DNA from: Gammaproteobacteria bacterium | Lineage (GTDB): Bacteria; Pseudomonadota; Gammaproteobacteria; Steroidobacterales; Woeseiaceae | Direction: 5' to 3' | DNA length: 46,573 nt | Assembly: GCA_024640305.1 (NCBI GenBank) | Contig: JAHEFG010000013.1 | Span: 1 to 46,573, forward strand | Part shown: positions 7,029-15,581 of the stretch, in pieces | How positions within the stretch are numbered: the first letter of the stretch is position 1 | Layout: each line of letters opens with the position of its first letter | Notes under the pieces: model-generated | The model's input: the letters and a program-made list of their open reading frames with translations, nothing else | What the model was told of the DNA's origin: nothing | Database searches by the model: none | Position numbers and translations under genes: made by a program

Positions 7029-7098
7029 CATCCTGACGTCCCTGCAAAAAAAATGCCCCCTTTCGGGGGCACCTGTTTTTGGCTGGGGGACCAGGATT
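7029..7098. repeat. Direct repeat copy B (70 bp), containing the intact tRNA-Gln 3' end
   Basis: This is the parental copy of the 70-base direct repeat at 6879-6948. It contains the functional terminator and continues at 7099 into the full tRNA-Gln gene. Confidence 0.9.
7046..7071 (-). terminator. Rho-independent terminator of tRNA-Gln
   Basis: On the minus strand a six-base GC stem (GCCCCC/GGGGGC, loop GAAA) extended by flanking A/T pairs is followed by eight T. It lies about 9 bases after the tRNA CCA end, as expected for a tRNA or tRNA-rpsI read-through transcript. Confidence 0.85.
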
Positions 7099-7153
7099 CG
7101 AACCTGGGTTGGCGGAGTCAGAGTCCGCAGTCCTACCGCTAGACGATCCCCCA
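7080..7153 (-). tRNA. tRNA-Gln (CTG anticodon)
   Basis: The minus strand reads as a 74-base tRNA with an encoded CCA. The acceptor stem TGGGGGA pairs with TCCCCCA, the D-arm holds AGCGGTA, the anticodon stem GCGGA/TCCGC encloses CTCTGAC with anticodon CTG at the centre, and the T-arm holds GGTTCGAATCC. Sequence and anticodon match bacterial glutamine tRNA with U at position 1. It follows rpsI by 23 bases on the same strand, so it may be co-transcribed with rplM-rpsI. A partial copy of its 3' end lies 150 bases downstream. Confidence 0.95.
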
Positions 7154-7176
7154 AATGTCGGGGCCGCAGCTCCTGT

Positions 7177-7569
7177 TTAACGCTTGGAGTACTGCGTGGC
7201 GCGGCGTGCTTTGCGAAGACCAACCTTCTTACGCTCGACCTCACGTGCGTCGCGCGTAACAAAGCCGGCTTTGCGCAATGCAGGTCGCAGGGATTCGTCG
7301 TATTGCATCAGCGCCCGAGTAAGACCGTGGCGGATCGCGCCAGCCTGTCCTGTCGTGCCACCGCCCTTTACCGTAACGTTGACGTCAAACGCATCCGTCA
7401 GCTGCATCAATTCGAGCGGCTGCCTGACGATCATCTGTGCCGTTTTGCGGCCAAAGAACCTGTCCAGCGGTCGGTTATTGATGGTGATAGAGCCACTTCC
7501 GGGCTGCATGAAAACGCGCGCCGTAGAGGTCTTGCGGCGGCCTGTTCCGTAAAAGCTTGTGTCACTCAT
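7177..7569 (-). CDS. rpsI: 30S ribosomal protein S9
   Basis: At 130 residues it has the usual length for S9. The N-terminus contains [14 protein letters not shown] and the protein ends QYSKR; the conserved C-terminal Lys-Arg reaches the P-site tRNA on the 30S subunit. It starts directly after the rplM stop (no gap), the standard rplM-rpsI pair, and is expressed from the rplM promoter. The tRNA-Gln gene follows. There is nothing unusual in the sequence. Confidence 0.97.
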   Translation of the reverse strand: MSDTSFYGTGRRKTSTARVFMQPGSGSITINNRPLDRFFGRKTAQMIVRQPLELMQLTDAFDVNVTVKGGGTTGQAGAIRHGLTRALMQYDESLRPALRKAGFVTRDAREVERKKVGLRKARRATQYSKR

Positions 7570-8004
7570 TTATACGTTCACTTCTAGTGGGATAGGCTGC
7601 TGAGCAGTGTGATCGTGCTCAGGGCCTTTGAATACTTTTAATTTAGAATACATTTGGCGACCCAAAGGTCCGCGCGGCATCATGCCTTTGACTGCGTTCT
7701 GCAAGGCGCGCTCCGGATGCTCGTCGAGCAACTTTTCGAGCGATACCGACTTGAGGTTGCCAATGTACCCAGTGTGCCGGTAGTAAATCTTGTCCTTCAA
7801 TTTATTGCCTGTCACACGGATTTTTTCCGCATTCACGACAACGATGTAGTCGCCCGTGTCCACGTGCGGTGTGTATACAGGCTTGTGCTTGCCACGCAGG
7901 CGACGAGCAATCTCGGTCGACAAGCGACCCAGGGTCTGGCCTGTCGCATCAACCACGAACCAGTCGCGGCGAACCTCTGCTGATTTGGCAGAAAACGTCT
8001 TCAT
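7570..8004 (-). CDS. rplM: 50S ribosomal protein L13
   Basis: The 144-residue protein is colinear with bacterial L13: [16 protein letters not shown] near the N-terminus, [21 protein letters not shown], then [21 protein letters not shown]13 is an early assembly protein of the large subunit and binds 23S rRNA. It is the first gene of rplM-rpsI. A good promoter lies 67-95 bases upstream, leaving a leader of about 60 bases. L13 is reported to repress its own mRNA in E. coli, but no specific leader structure was verified here. Confidence 0.97.
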   Translation of the reverse strand: MKTFSAKSAEVRRDWFVVDATGQTLGRLSTEIARRLRGKHKPVYTPHVDTGDYIVVVNAEKIRVTGNKLKDKIYYRHTGYIGNLKSVSLEKLLDEHPERALQNAVKGMMPRGPLGRQMYSKLKVFKGPEHDHTAQQPIPLEVNV

Positions 8005-8070
8005 TATCTTCTTTCCATCGGGAATAGTGTTGTTCGGACCCAGAAGTGCCGGAGGGTCGAAAGGCGCGAA

Positions 8071-8099
8071 ATTCTACTTGAGGGGCGTCCCCAATGCAA
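8071..8099 (-). promoter_or_regulatory. Sigma70 promoter of rplM-rpsI
   Basis: On the minus strand TTGCAT (8094-8099) and TAGAAT (8071-8076) are 17 bases apart, each with one mismatch or two to consensus. It lies just downstream of a terminator for the preceding gene, so the ribosomal pair is its own transcription unit with a leader of roughly 60 bases. Confidence 0.75.
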
Positions 8100-8120
8100 A
8101 CAATCCGAGTCATTTTAGCA

Positions 8121-8152
8121 AAAAAAGGGCGCCATCAGTGGGGCGCCCTTTT
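8121..8152 (-). terminator. Rho-independent terminator after the DUF481 gene
   Basis: GGGCGCC (8127-8133) pairs with GGCGCCC (8142-8148) around an 8-base loop. On the minus strand the hairpin is followed by six T or more. It separates the DUF481 gene from the rplM promoter. A shorter T run on the other side could allow weak action on the plus strand. Confidence 0.85.
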
Positions 8153-8179
8153 CTAAATCATTTCAAACGCTTAGCTTCG

Positions 8180-8896
8180 TCAGAACGTATATTCCAGCGA
8201 TATTGCCGTGTAGGTATCGGTCTTCTCGATTAAAGGCAGCACATCCGAGTTGTTTTTGATCGTATATGAAGCGACAAGAGCCAGGTTACCAACCAATTGT
8301 GCGGAAACCGCCGTTACCGACTCCGTGTAGGTATTCGCCTGACCCGATTCGATCGTCAAGACCTGGGTAAATGCCGCTGTCTTGCTCAGTTGCCACTTGT
8401 AATCCAGGCTGCCGCGAAGAATGGATTCGTTCTCTTTCGTACCGTCAATAAGCTCCGATTGCCGGGCACCGATGCCAATTTCGCCGTTAAGTTTGTGGAC
8501 GTCCGAATCGATGAATCGCCGGCCGTAACCGACTGTTTGGGAGAATTGTGTCGCATATCCGCTAAAACGGTCTTTGCGCCAGTGCAACTTGCCGAAGAGG
8601 AAACTCTTCTCGGTGAGGTCTCGCTCGCTCTTCCAACTGGCCTCATAGGACTCCGCCGTAGTTGCGTTGTCTTCCGCAGAACTGATCGCCGCCGCTGCGA
8701 ATGAGTGCTTCCAGTCATCGACGGAATAGCTGACGGTGAGCGCTGCATTGAGTGTCGAATTGTCAGTGTTACCGGATGTCGCCAGATATCCCAGTTTGGT
8801 TGTTCCAGCCCATGGGCCCTCTTCTTCCTCCTGGGCTGCAGCAAAAGGTGCCACAAGTAACAATAGCGCCAATATGGCAACGCCTCGCAATCTCAT
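8180..8896 (-). CDS. DUF481 family outer-membrane beta-barrel protein
   Basis: The 238-residue protein has a Sec signal peptide (cleavage expected after AAA at residue 21) and a barrel of alternating strands. It contains the DUF481 pattern [18 protein letters not shown], and the last residues are LEYTF; a terminal Phe is the usual signal for insertion by the Bam complex. The start at 8896 is chosen because GGAGA precedes it and the signal peptide begins there; the frame is open further upstream but that part overlaps coq7. DUF481 proteins (YdiY-like) are outer-membrane proteins of unclear function, linked in some species to salt or acid stress. The gene is divergent from coq7 with 70 bases between. 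Confidence 0.85.
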   Translation of the reverse strand: MRLRGVAILALLLLVAPFAAAQEEEEGPWAGTTKLGYLATSGNTDNSTLNAALTVSYSVDDWKHSFAAAAISSAEDNATTAESYEASWKSERDLTEKSFLFGKLHWRKDRFSGYATQFSQTVGYGRRFIDSDVHKLNGEIGIGARQSELIDGTKENESILRGSLDYKWQLSKTAAFTQVLTIESGQANTYTESVTAVSAQLVGNLALVASYTIKNNSDVLPLIEKTDTYTAISLEYTF

Positions 8897-8950
8897 CGTC
8901 TTTCTCCGTATTTTGGTGGCTGCGGAGTATACCGGTACAACGCGCAGCAT

Positions 8951-8959
8951 TGCTATAAT
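8951..8959 (+). promoter_or_regulatory. Extended -10 promoter of coq7
   Basis: TGCTATAAT is a perfect extended -10 element (TGn plus TATAAT at 8954-8959). No good -35 box lies 16-18 bases upstream, which is usual for extended -10 promoters. Transcription would start at about 8966, directly at the coq7 ATG (8967). Confidence 0.7.
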
Positions 8960-8966
8960 CCCGCTC

Positions 8967-9611
8967 ATGCAGGGTAGACAACTGACTCCATTGGATAAAC
9001 TTCTGGCTGGCGCCAACAATGCCTTGCGCACGGTCGCTGCCCCGGCAGGGTTAAGCGCCCGTGAAAATCCGGCCGTCGACATACCCGATGTCGATCTGAG
9101 CAAGACACAAAAGTCCCACGCTGCAGGCCTCATGCGGGTCAACCACGCAGGCGAAGTTGCGGCCCAGGGCCTTTACCAGGGCCACGCAACCGTAGCCCGG
9201 GACCCGGCCATCGAAGATCAGATGCAGAGGGCAGCCGACGAGGAATTCGACCACCTCGCCTGGTGCGAGCAACGCCTGGGAGAGCTTGGCGCAGCGCCGA
9301 GCCACTTAAGCCCGGTATGGTACGCAGGCGCATTTGCCATTGGCGCCATCAGCGGCGTGCTGGGTGACAAGTGGAGCCTCGGTTTCATTGCCGAAACGGA
9401 GCGCCAGGTCTGTGCGCATCTCGATAGTCACCTTGCCGCCCTGCCGGAAGAAGACTTGAAGAGCCGCGCCATCGTAAAAACCATGCGCGACGAAGAGCAG
9501 GAACACGGCGAAAACGCCAAGGATGCTGGTGCCGCAGAATTGCCCGGCCCCGTTCAGCATCTGATGCGAGTCACCGCAAAGGTGATGACAAAGACTGCCT
9601 ATTGGTTATGA
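8967..9611 (+). CDS. coq7: Coq7-type demethoxyubiquinone hydroxylase
   Basis: The 214-residue protein is a ferritin-like diiron monooxygenase that performs the C6 hydroxylation in ubiquinone synthesis, at the inner membrane. The iron ligands are visible: Glu63 (AGEVAAQ), Glu93 with His96 (EEFDH), Glu145 (ETERQ), and Glu177 with His180 (EQEH). The N-terminus ([17 protein letters not shown]) matches the family, which supports the ATG at 8967 although the frame is open upstream. A TATAAT box ends only 7 bases before this ATG and there is no room for a ribosome binding site, so the mRNA is probably leaderless. In many gammaproteobacteria Coq7 replaces UbiF. Its presence shows aerobic ubiquinone synthesis. 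Confidence 0.95.
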   Translation: MQGRQLTPLDKLLAGANNALRTVAAPAGLSARENPAVDIPDVDLSKTQKSHAAGLMRVNHAGEVAAQGLYQGHATVARDPAIEDQMQRAADEEFDHLAWCEQRLGELGAAPSHLSPVWYAGAFAIGAISGVLGDKWSLGFIAETERQVCAHLDSHLAALPEEDLKSRAIVKTMRDEEQEHGENAKDAGAAELPGPVQHLMRVTAKVMTKTAYWL

Positions 9612-9694
9612 AATCAATAAAAACACGGACTTAGCTTGCCCTTCTGAGCGAACTGTATTAAAAGAAAGGCCGCAACTGCGTTGAGGACCAACCT

Positions 9695-10348
9695 ATGCAA
9701 ACAACTGCCAAGACCCTGAGCGATGTACCGGCGATAAATCGATTCCTGAGCTATTGCCGCGTACGGACTGTACCTTCAAAAACGGTAATGATTCACGCGG
9801 GCGATCTACCCGACGTGCTCTATTACATCGTCGATGGATCAGTCGAGGTCATGATCGAAGACGAAGACGGCAACGAGATGGTTCTTGCCTACCTGAATAA
9901 GGGTCAATTCTTCGGTGAGATGGGGCTCTTTTATGAACAGCCCACTCGCAGCGCGTGGGTCAGGACTCGTACCGAGTGCGAAATTGCCGAGATGACCTAT
10001 CCGCGTTTTCGCCAGATCGCCAGTGAGAGCCCTGGGCTGGTTTTCGAACTTGCTACGCAGCTGGCGACACGCCTCGATCGCACGAACCGTAAACTTGGTG
10101 ACCTCGCATTTGTCGACGTCACTGGTCGCGTTGCCCACGCCATCATGGATCTGTGCAATGAGCCAGATGCAATGACCCATCCGGACGGCATGCAAATCAA
10201 GGTCAGTCGCCAGGAATTGAGCCGCCTTGTAGGTTGCTCACGCGAGATGGCGGGCCGAGTGCTGAAAGTCCTCGAAGAACAAGGACTTGTCACGGCGAGT
10301 GGCAAAACGATTGTAGTTTACGGAGCAAGACCCAACCGCAAACTCTAG
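9695..10348 (+). CDS. crp: cAMP receptor protein (CRP/Vfr)
   Basis: The 217-residue global regulator is very similar to E. coli CRP and Pseudomonas Vfr. The cyclic-nucleotide domain (about residues 20-130) contains GEMGLF and TRSAWVRT, which bind the cAMP phosphate and ribose. The long dimer helix carries TNRKLG, where E. coli has Thr-Ser at the cAMP contact. The C-terminal winged helix is QELSRLVGCSREMAGRVLKVL; Arg and Glu of the recognition helix (CSREM) are those that read TGTGA half-sites. GAGGA precedes the ATG. It is convergent with rpe, with a weak GGGGC/GCCCC hairpin at 10356-10368 between them. A near-consensus CRP site occurs in this window at 19577-19592. Confidence 0.93.
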   Translation: MQTTAKTLSDVPAINRFLSYCRVRTVPSKTVMIHAGDLPDVLYYIVDGSVEVMIEDEDGNEMVLAYLNKGQFFGEMGLFYEQPTRSAWVRTRTECEIAEMTYPRFRQIASESPGLVFELATQLATRLDRTNRKLGDLAFVDVTGRVAHAIMDLCNEPDAMTHPDGMQIKVSRQELSRLVGCSREMAGRVLKVLEEQGLVTASGKTIVVYGARPNRKL

Positions 10349-10371
10349 GACAACCGGGGCAACGCCCCTGC

Positions 10372-11055
10372 CTATGTTGCCTTCGCGATATTTTCTTTCA
10401 TCGCGGCAATCGTCGTGGCGTAGTCGTCGCTGCCGAAAATAGCGGAGCCTGCCACGAAAGTATCGGCACCCGCTGCAGCGATCTCGCCTATGTTATCCAC
10501 CTTGACGCCACCGTCGATCTCGAGGCGGATATCCAGGCCGCTTCGATCGATAATTTTGCGTGCCTCGCGCAGCTTATCGAGCGCTGACGGAATGAACTTC
10601 TGCCCGCCAAAGCCGGGGTTTACGGACATGAGCAGCACCATGTCGACTTTATCGATGACGTATTTCAGGCAATCGAGCGGCGTTGCCGGGTTGAAGACGA
10701 GTCCGCCTTTGCAGCCCTCTTCCCGAATCAGTGCGAGCGAACGGTCAATATGCCGGCTCGCTTCAGGGTGAAAAGTGATATAGCTCGCTCCGGCCTTCGC
10801 GAAGTCCGGAATGATCCGATCGACTGGCTCGACCATCAGGTGCACATCGATGGGCGCCTCGATACCGTGCTTGCGCAGTGCCTCGCAAATCAGCGGGCCG
10901 ATCGTCAGGTTGGGCACGAAATGGTTGTCCATCACGTCAAAATGAACGATATCGGCTCCGGCCTCGAGGACGGCCTGAACGTCTTCGCCTAATCGGGCGA
11001 AATCTGCAGAAAGAATTGATGGGGCTATTAAGGGCGTCACGATGTTTCCCTCCAT
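10372..11055 (-). CDS. rpe: Ribulose-phosphate 3-epimerase
   Basis: The 227-residue TIM barrel interconverts ribulose 5-phosphate and xylulose 5-phosphate in the pentose phosphate cycle. Family landmarks are present: [13 protein letters not shown] at the start, [17 protein letters not shown] with the metal-binding His and Asp, [20 protein letters not shown], and EIDGGVK with the catalytic Asp. Length matches the family (about 225). It is a single gene, convergent with crp and 43 bases downstream of djlA on the same strand. The ATG at 11055 could be replaced by an in-frame start a few codons later without affecting conserved residues. Confidence 0.95.
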   Translation of the reverse strand: MEGNIVTPLIAPSILSADFARLGEDVQAVLEAGADIVHFDVMDNHFVPNLTIGPLICEALRKHGIEAPIDVHLMVEPVDRIIPDFAKAGASYITFHPEASRHIDRSLALIREEGCKGGLVFNPATPLDCLKYVIDKVDMVLLMSVNPGFGGQKFIPSALDKLREARKIIDRSGLDIRLEIDGGVKVDNIGEIAAAGADTFVAGSAIFGSDDYATTIAAMKENIAKAT

Positions 11056-11098
11056 TGTAGTTACGAATGTACCTCAGCACAGTGCAGACGAATAGTGG

Positions 11099-11893
11099 TC
11101 ATCGAATCGATCGGCGAGCCTTGAGCATTTCATACGCACCGCGGACTTCCCGCGTGCGCTTATCCGCCTCTGCGACAACGGCTGCGTCCGGGTTGGTCGA
11201 TGCAATCTTGTCCGGGTGGTTCTTGCTCATGAGCCGTCGATAGGCTGTCTTGATCTCGTCATTGGTCGCCGACGATTCAATGCCGAGCATCCGGTAGGCC
11301 TGGCGGATACGCCGCGCATCGGCGTCGCCCGCCGGAGAACGTCGAAAGCCTTTTTGTGCGCGGATCATGGCCTCAAGCTGTGCCAACTCCACGCGCCCAA
11401 TGTCCAGTTCCGTACAAACTGTCCAGATCATCGCGCGCTCTTTATGATGCAACCGGTCTTTCGCCAACACCACCTCGAGCAATAAACGAACGAACAGCAA
11501 GCGCAAATCCGCGCGGCGTGCACCAACGCGGCGCAATTGCCGAGCAGTCTTCAGCAGCGGAAAAGTGGCTGGTTTGCCCTCATCAAACCAGTTGATCGCG
11601 TGACGAACCTGCGCGGGCCCCAAACCAAGCCGGTGCATTACGGACCGCGCTGCGCGAATTTCCTGCTGGCTGACTCTGCCGTCAGACTTGGCGAGGTGCC
11701 CCATTATCTGGAAAAGCGCCTTGATGAATTCATCGGACAAGCGGTCGATACGCTGGCCCTGCTGCTCGAAGCTGCGGTATTTATTAGCGAAGCCACGGTC
11801 GAATTGATGACCGAGAAAAAGGCCGAGCAATGCAAACCATGGTTTTAAGGTTGCGAGACCCGCCAATGTGCCGATGATTTTGCCCCAGTACAA
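11099..11893 (-). CDS. djlA: DjlA-type membrane-anchored J-domain co-chaperone
   Basis: From the TTG at 11893 the protein has 264 residues, close to E. coli DjlA. It begins YWGKIIGT, the conserved start of the DjlA membrane segment, followed by a glycine-rich helix (to about residue 30). The TerB-like alpha-helical domain spans about 45-165 (VSQQEIRAARSVMHRLGL, LLEVVLAKDRLHHKE). The C-terminal J domain (about 200-264) contains the HPD motif in NHPDK. DjlA stimulates DnaK from the inner membrane and is linked to envelope stress signalling. The frame is open to 11995 but the upstream residues are basic and unlike DjlA, so TTG is preferred. It is divergent from purC. Confidence 0.88.
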   Translation of the reverse strand: MYWGKIIGTLAGLATLKPWFALLGLFLGHQFDRGFANKYRSFEQQGQRIDRLSDEFIKALFQIMGHLAKSDGRVSQQEIRAARSVMHRLGLGPAQVRHAINWFDEGKPATFPLLKTARQLRRVGARRADLRLLFVRLLLEVVLAKDRLHHKERAMIWTVCTELDIGRVELAQLEAMIRAQKGFRRSPAGDADARRIRQAYRMLGIESSATNDEIKTAYRRLMSKNHPDKIASTNPDAAVVAEADKRTREVRGAYEMLKARRSIR

Positions 11894-12020
11894 TCCATAT
11901 TCTCGCGATGAGCCGTGGCCCAATCCTAACGGTTGCGCGCACGCTTTCCTATGCCGGCGCTTGCCTGATAGGTGCCGAACGGCCATCATCACCAAGTCTT
12001 AGACGAACGAGACCAAAAAC

Positions 12021-12917
12021 ATGGATTCAGCCGACGCTCTGCTGGAGTCCCAGGTACCCAACCTGCCGCTCATTGGTCGCGGCAAAGTCCGTGACATTTA
12101 CAGCATCGACCCCGATCACCTGCTTATTGTGACAACCGACCGCCTGTCGGCCTACGACGTAGTGATGCCGGATGGTATTCCCGGCAAGGGTCGTATCCTG
12201 ACCCAGATATCACTGTTCTGGTTCCGGATGATGGCCGACCTGGTCGAAAACCAACTGACAGAACTGACCATTGATGACGTCGTCAGCGATACCGAAATTG
12301 CGAACCAGTTGCGCGATCAGTCCCTTGTCGTCAAACGACTGAAGCCGCTGCCGATTGAATCCGTGGTGCGCGGCTACCTCATCGGCTCGGGGTGGCGCGA
12401 TTATCTCGATACCGGCAAGGTTTGCGGTATCGACTTGCCTGCCGGCCTCAAACAAGCCGAACAATTGCCGCAAACGCTGTTCACACCCGCAACCAAAGCG
12501 GAAGCGGGAGACCACGATGAGAACATCAGCTACGAGGCAGTCGTCGACATACTTGGTGAGACTTTGGCGGAGCGAGTCCGCGACCTGTCTATCGCAATAT
12601 ATGAGCGCGCTGCGGAGTACGCGCTGCAGCGGGGCATTATCATTGCCGACACAAAATTCGAGTTCGGCCTCGACGATGAGGGTCGACTCTATCTGATCGA
12701 CGAAGTGCTGACCCCGGATTCATCGCGTTTCTGGCCTGTCGATGCTTACTCGACGGGCTCGAGCCCACCCAGTTTCGACAAACAATACGTACGCGACTAT
12801 CTCGATACGCTCGACTGGAACAAAACAGCACCGGGCCCTCATTTGCCCAGCGAGGTATTAAGCCAAAGCAGCGCCAAGTACCATGAGGCATATGCCCGTT
12901 TAACGGACGCGACATAG
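12021..12917 (+). CDS. purC: Phosphoribosylaminoimidazole-succinocarboxamide synthase
   Basis: The 298-residue enzyme joins aspartate to CAIR in step seven of purine synthesis, using ATP. It is of the longer type (as in yeast Ade1, about 300 residues) rather than the 237-residue E. coli type. Motifs include GRGKVRDIYSI (nucleotide loop), DRLSAYDVVMPDGIPGKG, ESVVRGYLIGSGWRDY, DTKFEFGLD, and DEVLTPDSSRFWP. The gene heads a purC-yihY pair; purE and purK lie about 3 kb further on the same strand, separated by pmbA and darP, so purine genes are loosely clustered. Confidence 0.96.
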   Translation: MDSADALLESQVPNLPLIGRGKVRDIYSIDPDHLLIVTTDRLSAYDVVMPDGIPGKGRILTQISLFWFRMMADLVENQLTELTIDDVVSDTEIANQLRDQSLVVKRLKPLPIESVVRGYLIGSGWRDYLDTGKVCGIDLPAGLKQAEQLPQTLFTPATKAEAGDHDENISYEAVVDILGETLAERVRDLSIAIYERAAEYALQRGIIIADTKFEFGLDDEGRLYLIDEVLTPDSSRFWPVDAYSTGSSPPSFDKQYVRDYLDTLDWNKTAPGPHLPSEVLSQSSAKYHEAYARLTDAT

Positions 12918-12926
12918 CAAACCAAC

Positions 12927-14243
12927 ATGATCCCGACGCTTCGCACAAGGCTCGACAAGCTCATTTGGAGCGACACACTGGAGGAGCGCTTCGGCATACT
13001 CGGTCAGGTCGTATCTGTAGTATTGCGCTACGTCTTCGCACTGGTTCGCGACGTAGTCCAGGGCCAGTTGACGCTGCGCTCAATGAGCCTCGTGTACACG
13101 ACGCTGCTGTCCGTCGTGCCGCTGATAGCATTCAGTTTCTCAGTTTTGAAGGGCTTTGGCGTCCACAACGAGCTCGAACCACTGCTATTCAAACTGCTTG
13201 AGCCACTCGGCGAGCAGGGCGCACAGATTACCCAGGAAGTCATCGACCTCGTCGATAACGTCAAGGGTGGGGTCCTGGGTGGTGTCTCTCTCGCGTTCTT
13301 TATCTACACCGCTGTGTCGATGGTGCAAAAGGTAGAAGAGAGCTTCAACTACGTCTGGTACGTTGCCAAGCGGCGAAATTTTGCGCGGCGCCTAACTGAA
13401 TACATGGTCGTCATGCTCATCGGTCCGGTCGTAATCGTGATCGCCCTGGGACTGATCGCGTCGCTGCGCAGCAATACCATTGTGCAATTTTTCTTTACCT
13501 CGGAGCTGTTCGGCCCGGTCTTTTTGGCCACCAGCAAGTTAATGCCCTACCTGCTTGTTACCGGCGTCTTTACATTCGTTTACATGTACATGCCCAACAC
13601 CCGCGTGCGCTTTCGTTCCGCCTTTGTGGGCGGCATCGCGGGCGGCTCATTTTGGGCCACCATGAGCGTCATTTTCGCAACGTTTATCGTTTACTCGTCT
13701 CGCACCCAATTAATCTATTCGGGCTTTGCAGTCGCAATTACTACGCTGATCTGGCTGTACCTGAATTGGCTGATCTTACTTATCGGGGCGCAACTCGCGT
13801 TCTACCATCAAAACCCTGCGTTTCTGCGTATCGGCCGACGCGAACCACGTTTATCGAACGCAATGCGCGAGCGTCTTGTGCTTAACACCATGCTGCTCGT
13901 CGGTCGTGCTTTTCGTCGCGGGGATACAAAGATTTCGATACACGATTTGGCTGCTGAACTAAGCATACCGTCGATCACGCTGACGCCGATCATTGCCGGG
14001 CTTGAGAGCGAAGGCCTGCTAACCTCGACGGAGCAGGAAGACCTCCTGCCTGGTCGCGAAATGTCGCGCATATTGCTGGACGATGTGATTGCGGTCGTTC
14101 GCGACAAGGGCGAGACGGGATCCTATCGAGACCCTGAATGGGCCGATGAAATTACTTTACTGGGCGAACAGCTGGACGCGGCCGTGTCATCGACAGTTGG
14201 CGAGCAGACTCTTGCAGACTTGCTGGACAAGACAGAGCAGTAA
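12927..14243 (+). CDS. YihY/BrkB family inner-membrane protein with winged-helix C-terminus
   Basis: The 438-residue protein has a YihY (Virul_fac_BrkB) membrane domain with about six helices at residues 40-290, containing RSMSLVYTTLLSVVPLIAFSF and the family block GGIAGGSFWATMS. This family was once misnamed ribonuclease BN. After about residue 300 comes a soluble part that looks like a winged helix (IHDLAAELSIPSITLTPIIAGLESEGLL), absent from the 290-residue E. coli YihY but common in other proteobacteria. Function is unknown; a transport or envelope role is usually proposed. It starts 9 bases after purC and is convergent with pmbA, with 2 bases between the stops. Confidence 0.88.
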   Translation: MIPTLRTRLDKLIWSDTLEERFGILGQVVSVVLRYVFALVRDVVQGQLTLRSMSLVYTTLLSVVPLIAFSFSVLKGFGVHNELEPLLFKLLEPLGEQGAQITQEVIDLVDNVKGGVLGGVSLAFFIYTAVSMVQKVEESFNYVWYVAKRRNFARRLTEYMVVMLIGPVVIVIALGLIASLRSNTIVQFFFTSELFGPVFLATSKLMPYLLVTGVFTFVYMYMPNTRVRFRSAFVGGIAGGSFWATMSVIFATFIVYSSRTQLIYSGFAVAITTLIWLYLNWLILLIGAQLAFYHQNPAFLRIGRREPRLSNAMRERLVLNTMLLVGRAFRRGDTKISIHDLAAELSIPSITLTPIIAGLESEGLLTSTEQEDLLPGREMSRILLDDVIAVVRDKGETGSYRDPEWADEITLLGEQLDAAVSSTVGEQTLADLLDKTEQ

Positions 14244-14245
14244 GA

Positions 14246-15565
14246 CTACCCGCCGGCAATAGTCATTTCCTCAACGAGCAACGAGCCACAACGGATACCG
14301 CTGCGGGTATCCTGGTCTCTACCAATTGCAGCGATGCGCCCGTAAAGATCGCGCAGATTTCCAGCGATAGTAACCTCGTGAACCGGGTACAGAATTTCGC
14401 CGTTCTCCACCCACTGACCCACTGCGCCACGCGAATAGTCGCCAGTAACAGCATTGACGCCCTGGCCGATGAGCTCTTCGACGATCAGGCCGGTGCCCAT
14501 CTGTTTGATGAGCGACTCGAGGTCCGCAGCATTTCCCGGGACATTGAGGTTCTGCGCGCCGCCGGCGTTTGCCGTTGTCTGCAGCCCCAACCGGCGCGCG
14601 GAGTAGCTGCTAAGTACGTATCCCTGCAATACCCCTCCAGCAACAATGTCGCGATCGTAGGTCGCTACGCCTTCCGCATCGTAGGGCGTACTCGACGGTG
14701 CTTTAGGAATGTGCGGGCGCTCTTCAATGCTTACAAATTCGGGAAATATCTTCTCACCGACTGCGTCGAGGAGAAAGGATGCGCGCCGATACTGGGCGCC
14801 GCCCATGATGGCGCCAATCGAATGGCCGATGAAGCCGCGCGCCAATTCCGGAATGAACAACACCGGAGCACGTGTGGTCTTGATTTTCCGCGCGCCCAGC
14901 CGGCTTATTGCACGCCTCGCCGCTGTCTCGCCAATCAGCTCTGTGCTTTCGAGCTCCGCCGGATCGCGAGCGGAGCTGTAATAGTAGTCACGCTGCATTT
15001 CGCCATCGGCAGAGCCAAGAACAACGCAACTGATGCTGTGACTGGTTTTCGAGAAGCTGCCGATGAAACCATGCGAATTGCCATAGGCACGTGTACCGCG
15101 GTTACTCGACACAGAAGCGCCTTCGGAATTGGTAATGCGTGGGTCGAACTCCAATGCCCGCGCTTCACATTCAATGGCCATCGCAATTGCATCGGGTGCA
15201 CCAATATTCCAGGAATGATCCAGGTCCAGATCTTTCGCATCAGTACACATCAGCTCGGCATCTGCCAGCCCCGAGGCCGGATCCCTGGCAGTGACTGTCG
15301 CGAATGTGCACGCCTTGGTCACCGCCTCACGTATGGCTCCTGCGCTGATATCGGTAGTGCTTGCACTGCCCTTCCTGGAGTCCTTGAAAACCGTGATGCC
15401 AATGCCACGATCATTGGTGTACTCGAGGTTTTCAACATCACCAAGACGTGCCGTAACCGACAGTCCTGAGTCCACGCTCACCCCGACTTCCGCCTGGTCT
15501 GCGCCTTGTTTGCTGGCCTCATCGAGCGCCATTTGCACGAGGGCTTCAAGTTGTTTGCGTTCCAT
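14246..15565 (-). CDS. pmbA: Metalloprotease subunit PmbA (TldE)
   Basis: The 439-residue protein is the non-catalytic partner of TldD. TldD/TldE form a zinc protease that degrades unfolded peptides and matures some modified peptides and antitoxins. Recognisable parts are the N-terminal domain (QMALDEASKQGADQAEV), YTNDRGIGITVFKDSRKGSAST, and a C-terminal half ending SGIRCGSLLVEEMTIAGG. It lacks the HExxxH zinc motif seen in TldD in this window, as expected for PmbA. The gene is divergent from darP with 16 bases between starts; the two are neighbours in many gammaproteobacteria. tldD lies about 4 kb away on the same strand. Confidence 0.95.
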   Translation of the reverse strand: MERKQLEALVQMALDEASKQGADQAEVGVSVDSGLSVTARLGDVENLEYTNDRGIGITVFKDSRKGSASTTDISAGAIREAVTKACTFATVTARDPASGLADAELMCTDAKDLDLDHSWNIGAPDAIAMAIECEARALEFDPRITNSEGASVSSNRGTRAYGNSHGFIGSFSKTSHSISCVVLGSADGEMQRDYYYSSARDPAELESTELIGETAARRAISRLGARKIKTTRAPVLFIPELARGFIGHSIGAIMGGAQYRRASFLLDAVGEKIFPEFVSIEERPHIPKAPSSTPYDAEGVATYDRDIVAGGVLQGYVLSSYSARRLGLQTTANAGGAQNLNVPGNAADLESLIKQMGTGLIVEELIGQGVNAVTGDYSRGAVGQWVENGEILYPVHEVTIAGNLRDLYGRIAAIGRDQDTRSGIRCGSLLVEEMTIAGG

Positions 15566-15581
15566 GAGGTAAGCTTAGCCG

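Noticed and set aside
6879..7098. Two identical repeats with a spacer, considered as a minimal CRISPR array
   Set aside because: There are only two copies, the repeat is 70 bp and consists of a tRNA end plus terminator, and no cas genes are present.
6834..7262. A 142-codon minus-strand frame through the tRNA-Gln repeats with an internal repeated peptide
   Set aside because: It runs through the tRNA, two terminators and the hairpin cassette; the repeated peptide is simply the translated 70-bp DNA repeat.
10356..10368. GGGGC/GCCCC hairpin between crp and rpe as a terminator
   Set aside because: The stem is only five pairs and no T run follows on either strand.
14378..15469. A 363-codon plus-strand frame opposite pmbA
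   Set aside because: It is a long antisense shadow; pmbA on the minus strand has full family matches.
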